Below are positions 36,775 to 46,912 of a stretch of DNA of 64,000 nucleotides, piece by piece. Where the stretch lies: NCBI GenBank assembly GCA_000727475.1, contig KL647298.1, positions 2,804,008 through 2,868,007 on the forward strand, written 5' to 3'. Position 1 is the first letter of the stretch; each line of letters opens with the position of its first letter. The translations under genes were made by a program, and so were the position numbers. The notes under the pieces were generated by a model, which saw only the letters and a program-made list of their open reading frames with translations, searched no databases and was not told the origin of the DNA. This stretch comes from Sarcocystis neurona (Eukaryota; Apicomplexa; Conoidasida; Eucoccidiorida; Sarcocystidae).

Positions 36775-37121
36775 TTTATATGTAATCCAGACATTCCAGC
36801 GATGCCACGCCTGCACGAAGGAGCGTCTCATTAATATGTGACCGAACACATTAGCTCGACGTACATACGATGCACCAACATCCGTCTTACACTCAACGCT
36901 GTATAGTAACAAGTGTACACAAGAAATCAGTCGCCACGCTGTTGAACGATGTCTCCACAAGCGTAGATGGATACGCACACGACTATATGTATGTGCGGAG
37001 GTGTGAGCGAGCACTCTTTCAAGTAACCGCAAAGGAAGACTAACACGATTTTTTGTTCTGTAGCTCAAAGCGTACGCGACAGGGCCCGCAGGAGTGACTG
37101 GGACGGGAAGCGTTAATCCTT

Positions 37122-38213
37122 CTACAGACGTTGCTGGTATTGTTGCTCTGCGGTGTACCTTGCTGGTGCTGAATTCTGCAGGGAGGGGTCATCTACAATG
37201 GCAGCAGGAAGAAACGCCGCATTTGGTAGATACCGGTGATCTTGTGGTTGCTGGTGCTGCTGCTGCTGCTGCTGCGCGTTTGATTCTGCGTGCCGTTTCT
37301 CTTGTGAGCGTCTTGATCTTTTGAGTATGCCGCGTATAAAGAGTCCTGCAAGGACTGCAAGTGCTATCAAAGCCACTGCTCCAATAACGACGCCAAACAC
37401 GCCGGACTGTTCTACTCTTGGTTGTTCAAGCCGTTGGTGCACCGACGGAATTGTCGTGCAGTCCTCGCAGAATCGAAACCGTCTTGATCCATCGACGTGA
37501 GAGCACGGCTTTCCACTGCCGCGTGCAGCCCTGCTCACGCGAAATGTCTGGAAATGAAAACAGTCACGCGAAGAAGAACCATCCTCTCCCCGTTCAAAGA
37601 GAAATTCGTCATCTTTGTCGTGGTGCGTGTTGTGCCCCTCCAGCGGCTCACACGAACTCCACGCGTCGTACTCCCCTTGGCAGTCCACGTCTATACGTTG
37701 TGAAGAGCATTGGACACACACAAGCGGATAACTCTAGTTGCCTCAATGACGAATGTGTCCTTGCTTTCAACGGTTGAGGGCGGTGCAGGTAGTCGTAACG
37801 CTGACAACACAGTGCGCGCGTGCAATACACACCTGCGCATGCGAACCTAAGCGAATACATGTACGCATCCATGGCTCTTTAGGGTGATGTTTTCCGAGCT
37901 TCTGCAACATCAATGTCTGGACGAAAACTGTGCTTCAGTAGGAGAGTGCACCTGTATTACGCCATAACTCTCGTTTCGAACTGCTCCAAAAGCCACATAC
38001 CTGTTTGCTGTATTCACACGTACGCACGAAAATGGTTCGCTTCCGCGGCAATTGTGATAAGACACACTGTGAATGAACGATAGAAAAGTAAGGCGCACAG
38101 TTCCTAACCAGGCAGTCGCAATGTTATTTCGATTTGTTACCTTCGTATGCGGCGGCGCCGGCGCAGCACGACAGCAACGCAACGAACGCGGCGATGCCCA
38201 ACGAGAGATTCAT
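37122..38213 (-). CDS. Type I membrane protein with thrombospondin-1-like domain
   Basis: Three exons join in phase: 38141-38213 (ATG at 38213, donor GAAG|GTAACA), 37952-38007 (acceptor GTGAATACAG, donor ATACAG|GTGCAC) and 37122-37733 (stop at 37122), giving 246 residues. Residues 1-22 are a signal peptide (MNLSLGIAAFVALLSCCAG). C61, W68, C71 and later FRVSRAARGSGKPC and RFRFCEDC make a divergent TSP1 domain (about 61-135) with an acidic insertion. Residues about 154-176 are one membrane span (VVIGAVALIALAVLAGLF), then a 70-residue Gln-rich tail. TSP1 ectodomains with a single span occur in apicomplexan micronemal adhesins such as the TRAP/MIC families. The tail lacks the C-terminal Trp of TRAP, so it is not a classic TRAP. 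An alternative splice pattern uses an acceptor at TTTCATTTCCAG inside exon 3. Confidence 0.72.
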
Positions 38214-38690
38214 GGCGGTGTAGTAATGTTGTTGAATGAAGCCGTGCTCCAGGAAAGCTGGCGTTACACGTTCTTTCTGGGGTCACGAGCGGCACCGCGT
38301 AGGTCAGATTTCAGGCACTGGATCACGAAGTCTTCACGAGCCTTAAAAGAAACGGCAGCAGAGAGTAAACGTGAAGAAATAACGTATGGTAAAAGGTAAA
38401 GAATAGCCACCCTCTTCGCACCCAACTGAAACATGAAGGCTCGAAATTACTGAAAGGTAATGGGTTCCACTAGATATATGAACAACTTCGAAATTGAGAG
38501 GTCGCGCCAGAAATGAACTGCGCCGAGCTTTTGCCGGATTGAGCTACGGCGAGCTTTTGTCGTGCTGCAGTTGTAGTTCGATGTCTGTCTCAGTACCTAG
38601 TTAACACATCAGAAAGAAAATTCGGGAATGGGACGACTCGAAAGGTGACTGCTCGTAAGAAGCTGGAATTTTGCGTGTCCATATGCTCAG
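38214..38690. promoter_or_regulatory. Divergent intergenic region
   Basis: These 477 bp separate the ATG of the TSP1-like membrane protein (minus) from the first supported exon of the cysteine-rich gene (plus). They probably hold promoter elements for one or both. Two copies of GAGCTTTTG(C/T)CG at about 38526-38559 are the only repeat noticed. No core element can be named. Confidence 0.35.
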
Positions 38691-41600
38691 CGGAGATTTG
38701 TCCTGCGTCGCGCAAGATGAAATACTAAAATTAGCCGCAAAGTATCACACTCCTCAAGGAGTCGGCGTGATCATTGACAAAGCGCAGAACGGAGCAGAGT
38801 CGAGTGGCAGCGCTGTCGCGTATGTGAATCTGAGAATAGGCGCAAAAACATTTTCGTGTAGAGTGTCACGAGGACGCGGAAGCGGAAAAAGGACTGTCGC
38901 AAGACATTTATTATTGTTGTTGAAGCTCTGCACACTTTTTCGGCTAGACGTCCTGTTTTTTGCCGTGCATATGCTACACCCCGGCTTTCCTTCTTTATTC
39001 TAGGAGGCGGCTTTTCATGGTGTGGCGGACGAATCCTTCAGCGGGCGTGACAAACTGAGGTTTTTCTAAACGAGTTTCTGAGCGTGTGTGACCAAAAGAA
39101 GCAAGTACGTGCAAGATATGGCTCCTTGTTCTGCAAGAACTGTTGTTCATGCAACCAGCTTTCGGCTCACTTCGGGGCTTCAGCCGTCTGTATCTCATGC
39201 CTCGGTGGAGGCTCCTTCGTTTGAGTTTCAGTGAACGTGTTACTGCAGTATTGTAAATGTTATGTCAGTGTTGGAACATCCGCGAACAAGTGTTCTGTAT
39301 TACACGTTTTGTGTTTCCGTGTGCAAAGCGTGTGTCAGGAAGGGTGTCAGCCTCAATTTCACATGCGGGGACACTACCGAGCCTGCTGCGCGGCACACCA
39401 ATTCCGGCTTGTGTATGTGAACACCGCAGACTCAGTACGGGTATGTGCCAAAAGAGAAGCGCAGACTTGGCCTCGTTCATTGAACAATGACGACGGTGAA
39501 CTTGCTTTGCCATTCTGAAACGACAGTCACGTCTACTTGTGTCTGCGCACCGAATGGTGATTACCACGACATGACAAACGTAAGTGTCAAAAAAGAGGAG
39601 ACCAAGCAACACCTGCAGTTGCGCCTCGAGAACCTATTCGCAGGCGTCCCGGCGGCGGTACACCTCAGAAGTCAGAGATACTCCATCTGAGGATCGCCGC
39701 GGTGTTCTATGCTTGCGCGCGGACGAGCACTGCTCCGTTGTTCGCGGATTCGCGACTTCGCTACAGCGAAGGGAAGCAAGATAAAGAGGTCTTCATCGTG
39801 AAGTCTTGCGTGGAGCAATACGTGTGATATCCGGACCACCTACGTTGCAGTTTCACCTACGCCGCTGTCGACGCGAAGTGCGCTGCTGAGACACAACGGG
39901 GGCGACCAGCACGTGTGTACATATATGTATGTATAGCTTTACACGGAGAGAGAGCGCGGAAGAATTCCTCTGTGTGCCTAAGTGACTGTCTGAGCAAGGC
40001 TCTCGATATCACTTGCAGCAAAGCCGTGTGCAGCCATTTTTACCCGAAACACGTAGGCGACGTTTTGTCGCAACCTGTAAAGTTCATGTACCTGCCTCGC
40101 TTTACGCTGCAGGTTGAGTGTGGCACAAATGACAATGTTCAGTACTACGTCGAGAAGCAGTGTATACTAGTAATTGCACGTAGCCTGCTTTAGGAGAAGG
40201 AAGTCTGCGGTTATCTGGTAACGAAGATATCCATCTGAGACTAAAATGAGAATAACACACAGTGGGTTAATGTCAAGCTACTGCTGTGGAAACGGTCATA
40301 CTCTTCGCTCCTAGTGAGTCTCCTACTGTCGAACAAGGAAAGACACAGAGTAGTAACGCACTGCAGTACTACCAGTATTCCTTTGAGCCATACTGCGATG
40401 TGGGGGGAGCTGACGTGCAGACCTTCACGTACCTGTGTACAGTGACTTCAACGTCTGCGCTAATGCCGCCGTGCGACAACTGCGCCATTGTTGTGCTTGC
40501 GTATTCCTCTACGCATACGTGCACCACCAGCCTTCATGTCTTCAATCAAGATGGAGTTAACGGTGTATGCAAGTCTGAGCCTTCTCAAGCACGAATTCTC
40601 ATGAACTGTGCCAATGCGTATGTGCGTTCACATACGTGAAGTGCCTCACCACCAGTGCTCCGAGTGTAAAACTCTGGATAAGATGTTGACAAATCACACG
40701 AATTTTCCACCCACGCTTTAACCTCATTCTGGAAACGGGAATAATGCATTTCACAGGAGGATACGTACGCATATGGAAACAATATTAGTATACAGGTAAC
40801 TACCTAAGAAAAGCGCGTCGTGCCCCTGCGTGTTATGTACGCAGGACGTTCTACGAATCGTAGTTCGGCGAGGGTACGACCTGCTCTCCAGTTTTACTCC
40901 TCTTTCGAACCCTAGTCAACGATATGGTTATCTGCCCACAATTTAACGTAGTCACAGTAAAAAAAGTGTCGCTTACTGGAAGGTACGTGCATACACAAAG
41001 CTCAGGATCGTGTGCCCGTATTATCCGCAGCAGCGAAACTTCCTTCTTCTTGTCGACTCACTTGCAAAATGCGTATTACAACGTGACCTGGCAAAAATAC
41101 GTCAACTGTAGCAACTTAGTATACACGCCGGAGGTGAGTGGGTATATCAGCAGTTCACGTAGACCCCCACATTCAAGTGGCTGAAGTTGGGCCGCTCGCT
41201 TGTCTCACTTAAGCGTCCGTAGGAAGAGGTGTGTTTCGCAGGAAGAAATCTATGGGTTAAGACATACATCCGTGGAGAGTGGTAGCATACACTTGAGATG
41301 CTTACACTTGTGCACTCGCCGCGAGATAAGTATTCTGCAGTTACCCGAGAGGCAGGTGCAGATACGTAGTTTGCTGTGTCACGCAGGCAAACAAATTTTT
41401 TGGACACAGTCTTTATTCTCTACGTGCCTACCTATCTACACGCCAAGGTGATCTACCGATTCAATATGCATATCTCTACTCCTGTATGCACCGACTTGTC
41501 TAAGCCGAGTTGGTTGCGCTTCTCGATCTCCAGTAAATACGGTTATACTCGTACCAGGACCTCCAGTATATACGGGCATACTTGTACCACCCGTGCACAG

Positions 41601-44600
41601 AGCAAGTAGAGACGAACAACAATCTTGTCAGTGATTTCAAGTGTCTCGGATGAGAGGCTGCGAGCCACCCACGACAGATGCACCTATTGAGGACCTTGGA
41701 AACACTGCGTGCTGAACTAGACAAGGATGCAGAGTTAATGTAGCCACGTCGCACACGCGTTCTACAGCGTCCCTTGACTAGTTCACCGGCATGTGAAGGG
41801 AGTCAACAACATGGACGTGGGGGTACCTATCCATCGCTGTTTTGGCGTCACTCATATATGAACGCGGATGTGGAGCGCTCGTTCGCCACTGATTACGTAT
41901 GAAGCCGCAGCAACGCAGTCGGTTTCATACCCCGTATTCACGCATTTACGACTGCTTCCTGTCTTCACTCCGCGTGCCTTCTATAATTTGAGTTTAAAAA
42001 CCTTATCCGTACATCGAGAGAGAGATACGACGGAACGAGGAAAAGTAGTAAAGGCTGGTTTCCCAACGCGCCCCCTTAAATGATCAGCACCGTTTCTATG
42101 CAGTACAGGTAGAAAAAACGAATACACGTGCCTCTCTTCTCATGTTACGCTGCCCGCGCGTACAAGGGACATGTCCGTGTGCGTTGCTTCGAACGCACTG
42201 CTCCGAACGTCAAGTCAAACAGCAAAACATATATCCTATTTGAGGAGCAGTCGATTCTTCATTGCACGTCGCCTGAACTACATGAAACATGCACTACGAC
42301 TGCGAGAGGGGACAAAGCAAGTGAGTGCGCTGCTATGGCATCCATACTTATACAGACACGTGCATACATACATATCTACCATATTGCACCAGTGATACAC
42401 GGTGTAGTTTTGTGTCTCACGGCTTGACAAAGCACGATCGTAAGTGTCGCTTCCCAAAGAAACAACCTCAAGCTGCTGAGCCAGCGGGCCACGTTGGATT
42501 TGGTGTCTGTAGCACAGATCCCGCCGTCCCTACCGTACTGGGCGTACAACACGGTGTGGCTGTTGAGAGGGTATTGCTGCGGGTGCTGCCGCTGACAACA
42601 TCGGCTGCGTAGATGCCTCCGGTACAACACACTGCAGGGCTAGGGTTACTGGAGTTGCACAGATCACTTGCAGTGGCACGACGGTGCGGGAGTAGAGCAG
42701 AGCGCTGTTACTGCGGTAATCTTGGTGTTGCTGCTGCAGCTGTCACAGCTGCACACACCAATCGCATTTGAAGGCGCCAGTTTTTCCGCTTCGTGCTGCT
42801 GCTGCGGTGGAACCGTCCTACGGAGATCTCTGCTGGCGTTACACCAGCACTATCGTCGGGATGCTTCTGACGCGGCCTTGAGTCTGGTGTGTCCGCTTTG
42901 CTGTCGCAGCCTCGTCCGCACTGCTAACGTGCGTACACCAGAACCGTCGTTCTGCTGTAGGTCCTGTGTCGCTTTTGCTGGCCATGCTGTGGCTTTCGGT
43001 GATATCCTCCTCCCGCAGAAGTTATCCCACTGCTTACAAGCGCCGATTACACCACCATGCTGCTGCTTGTGCGGCTGTGGCTGTTGCTGGCATGTTTGGC
43101 GGTGCTACGACCATCACACCCGCTGTTACGCTGTGCGCAGTGCAGCTCGTGTTGTTGCTGCTTTGATCTTCAGTGCGACCGTGCGTGAACAAACACAAGA
43201 TAAACATATTCTTTGAGCTGTCCCTGCAGAAAGGTCTCTATTCACAAGTAGTGTGAGCCGCTGCTAGTTCTAATCCTCCTGCTGTTGTCGCAGACATCAG
43301 ATCTACTACCATGCGTGGCACCACAACCTCGTGCTGTTATGGTTGCCGGTATTGCTGCTGTCTTGCATAGATTCATCTTCATTGCTACCACGGTTACACC
43401 ACAACGTCGTTCTACAGCGGTGGCCCGTCCGTTGGTGTGGCAGCTGCCACCGCCTTCACGCGCGCTGCTAAGCACTCAATCGTTTGTTGCTGCCACTGCT
43501 GATGATTTATGGTGGCTGCTGCTGCTCTCATCTGCAAGGCTACAGTGCGAGCAGTCCAAGCCGTACTGACCGTGCCGCTTTCAAGATGCACTTTTATACT
43601 GCTGCTTCTTCAACCGCTTCGACGCGCTCCGGTTGGGGGCAGCAGCATACGCTGGTGCTGCCACTGGGAGACGGGTCGCCGAAGAGAGAAACTTCTGCTG
43701 CTGATGCCGCCGCTGCTGTGCGGGCAGCCGCTGTTCCTTCGTTTGTACTCCAGTGCCTTTTTCTTTTTACGAGGCGTGGCATGTTAGCCGTTCTCCATGC
43801 AGTGCCGCGGGCGCGTTCACTGCTTAACCGGATCAGCGAAACAGAATAAACCTCACGGGAAAAGTTTCTGGTACACATCCGGAATCCTAGCAGCAAGGAA
43901 TGCAGCAGCAGACACCGCTTGTCGCAATAGTTGCAGGTCGTAGGCAAGACAGGGTAGACGTGGTGCACCTCACCAGAGTTACAGCTCCAAAGTGCAGTAT
44001 AGAAAATACACGTGCATATATGCTGCAGAGAGAGCACGTGTAGGGAACGCACGCGGAAGAGCGTGCGTGTGGTTGTATAGTGTGTATGGCACATGCAACA
44101 GGAAGCACTTGCTACAGGATATTAACGACGAAGAAAACGTACTCACGGCAAGCACATAGTAGAGATGTTATACACTTAGGAAAAGCTCATGTCGCCGGAA
44201 GCGCCTGTGCGTAAAGCATGGTGTGACGCGTGCAGCAGACAACACGTGTGGAGACCGTTTGTTTAGAGAAACTGTGTGCGTGCAACCCTGGCAATGCACA
44301 GGAAAAATATTCTCACGCGTGCGGGAGAGACGCAAATGATGCCGTTCACCTCACCGGAAAAACAGAAAAACCGCCGCTACGTTGGTTTTCTGTTCTTCAT
44401 TCGCACCCGTTTCCTGCGCCAAGTGGACAAGTGTCGAAGCGTGCACGTGTGCATACGAGTACACACTTATTACGCGGAAACATATGTTCACGCACGCAGA
44501 CACCAAATATGCATAGAACTACGTAGTGACGTACAGTATACAAAAACGCACACATTGACACACGTCTACACACACAGGTGTTCTGCTGAATGCATGCAGG

Positions 44601-46912
44601 GCTGTAGGCCGCAAACAGCTGCGTCACCACATCGCAAGACACGGTAGCAGATGTGCAACCGTTCTTTATGTGTCGATGGAACTGCCCCTCGATTCCACCA
44701 CTGCATCGCCAGTGCGACGGGTACGCACCAAAAAAAGGTAGACGTGCGCTAAAGGCGGCAGTCTGCTGCATCCGCACGCGACTTGCCTGCTCACCCGTCT
44801 ACGTGGACATACGGAACTCCACAAATTTAAAGACATGCACCGAAATAAAGGGACGAGGGTAAGCAGGCGACGGCTGCGTATGTAGATACGCATGTGTCCG
44901 TGAGCGTGCACGCAGAGATCCCGACACTGCTCGAATAACGGTGGCAAGCAACTGCATTGAGGTGTTCGTTATCCTCTCCCTTCGTGTAGTTTCTCCATCT
45001 CTTTCAGCGGTCCTTAGCCAATTGTGTCCGTCCCCACGCCGGCTTATCTACGCGTGCACGTACACCACCCCACCTTCTTGTTCTTGTTTCGGCTTCCTGG
45101 CGTCCCCCCTTTTTCGCCTTCTTCCTTGCACCTTCTTTACGAATAATTTCTGTTTTGATTAGTTCTGGTTCGTCCACGACTCCAACACCCAGTCAGTTCT
45201 GCTATCTCTCTCTCGCTCTCAATCCCTGGTGTCTGTACGCCGTGACATCGCCTCTTCACTGGTTCATCGCCTCCTTCCTGCATCGCACTGCACGCTGCCA
45301 CTGCCACAGCTCCAGCGCTGACGGCGAAAGCGTTGCCACCCTTGAAAAAGCAGAAAATAAGACGTAGCGGTGACCCGTGCACACAGCTTCCTCTCCGTAT
45401 GATGAGCTGTCTCTCGTGAACACCGTCGTCATTTTCTGGGCCGCTCGTTTCCCGTCACTATTCGCTTCCTGTAGCGAAACGCTTCTTCTTGGCTGGAACA
45501 AGTTGCTTTTCAGGAGAAAACGCGTGCCGTTGTTTGCGGAGAGGAGGTGCTTCCACGCTTTTTTCTGCACACAACGCCACCTCCTCACTGCAGAGTACGG
45601 TTGCATTCTACAACAATGTGTCATTTACACGTATGATGTACACAAACGTCCTTTCTCCAAATCCTTCTACATTCCCTGCCACACAACGATGCAGTGGGTC
45701 CCTACGCTTGCTCTCTTCGACCGTCCTGTCACAGTATTACTTGCTGAAGAAACCCTCGCGCACCACACAGACATACGCCCGCTGCTTCCACCGCTGCACA
45801 AGATCGACTGCTGCATCACCCCACTAGTGTCAGGCAGAGCTTGGTATGTGTCTTCGCAGTCCCCACCAGAACCGCCGCTTATTTGCTTTCTTGGACGTGG
45901 AAATGTTTCCTCTTTCACGCTCGCCGCATCCACCTGGTGCGAGGCACGCCGGCACGCCCTCTCTCCTGTTGTTAATACTCCGTTTTTTTCTCTGTTTCTC
46001 TCTCTCTACGTATTCGAAGCAGACACATACACAAATTTACACATGTTTGTCATCGTGTAAGTACACAGACGCGTAGCACGCGCCCTGATGCTCGCGTGGA
46101 GAGGCTCCTTCTTCCCAGTCGCCGAGGACCTTCAGCCGATGCAGAGGCGGAAGATGTCGTTGAACACTGCAGAAGCACAACACGCAAACGAGTGGTCATC
46201 CGAACATATGCGCTGTGCCGTGCACCCCTCTCAAAAAAACAAAGATATACAAAACGAAGTGCACTGCGTTCTCTACATAGACTCACGAGGACGACAAGAA
46301 GGTGTGCGTCGCGACAGTTAATCTACGCTACATCGGCACACTCACAAACAGACGTGTATTGAGAACACATGGGTGTTTTCTGTTGTGTACGTACAGGCCT
46401 AGAAATCTGAATCGCACACACTTCCTTGCGTCTCCTAAAGCACACACCGTTCACAAGATTGACCACACATACTTCCGCAGTGAGGTCTGCATTGTTCGAA
46501 TCACCCATATATCTATATATATGCACGTGTGGAAGAAGCCATATCGACGCGTGTAAACGCGGAACGTATATGTGTATGCCTTGTCAAAACTTTACGCGGA
46601 TGCAGATATTTTCATTCAGACTCTACAGGCCCAGCAACCATCAGTCACAAAATTCTACAACACTTTTCAGGATGGATATATCCATGCGTTCGCTGCATTC
46701 GAAGTCGCAAGCTGTCAGTGGTCACTAAGAATAAACACATTGAAGAAGCTAGGTGGCAGTCTTTCCTCTGCAGTACCTGAGTACCCTCCATTTCCGCTAG
46801 GCACGAGGTTGAACGTTTGGCAGAATTTCATCGGAGGATTGTCGTCAATAGCCACATCTCCTGCACGCGCAGACACAAACACTGGAGAACAAATTGTGAA
46901 ACAACACTACAG
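38691..46912 (+). CDS. Cysteine-rich, probably secreted or surface protein (12 exons, partial)
   Basis: Twelve exons join in phase: 38691-38819, 39249-39412, 39527-39579, 39999-40161, 40278-40562, 40916-41133, 41242-41355, 42167-42320, 44267-44422, 44651-44858, 46397-46479 and 46606-46912. Strong sites include donors GTAAGT, GTGAGT (twice), GTGAGG and GTATGT (twice), and acceptors CCCTAG and TTTCGCAG. The chain is about 670 residues, open throughout, with many cysteines (VSVCKACVRKG, STCVCAPNG, MPPCDNCA, CACNPG, MCRWNC). Sequons are NFT, NVT, NCS, NST and NRT. This suggests an extracytoplasmic protein; the last exon (VTKFYNTFQDGY, LNVWQNFIGGL) is less Cys-rich. No family was recognised. A start could be ATG at 38683; no stop was found and more exons should follow 46912. 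The weakest joins are at 39999, 40278 and 44422. Confidence 0.58.
42430..43860 (+). repeat. CTG/GCT triplet-rich intronic block
   Basis: This lies between exons ending 42320 and starting 44267 of the cysteine-rich chain. It is dominated by GCTG-type triplets, with long open stretches in several frames, such as 42668-43216 and 43484-43849 (+). It shows no domain and no splice pair consistent with the chain. It resembles the 31.5-34.6 kb block and the ACDC intron. Confidence 0.5.

Larger units (their letters stand above)
30224..37121. other. Gene-poor region with degenerate triplet blocks
   Basis: 30645-30790 holds a short degenerate repeat. 31500-34600 is CAG/CTG-triplet sequence with many stops in all frames. 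The best frames, 31567-32070 (-, 167 aa) and 33422-33955 (+, 177 aa), show Ala/Ser/Gln composition only. 34700-36750 is more balanced in composition and carries three successive minus-strand frames (34722-35246, 35462-35938, 36218-36457) of unknown nature. A hydrophobic exon candidate is at about 30876-30950 (+), possibly of the preceding gene. Confidence 0.4.

Noticed and set aside
37870..37882. TTTAGGG as telomere-like repeat
   Set aside because: A single copy; no tandem AAACCCT array anywhere in the window.
42668..43216. 182-aa Cys-rich plus-strand frame
   Set aside because: Cysteines come from TGC triplets in a CTG block, with no splice phase match to the cysteine-rich gene.
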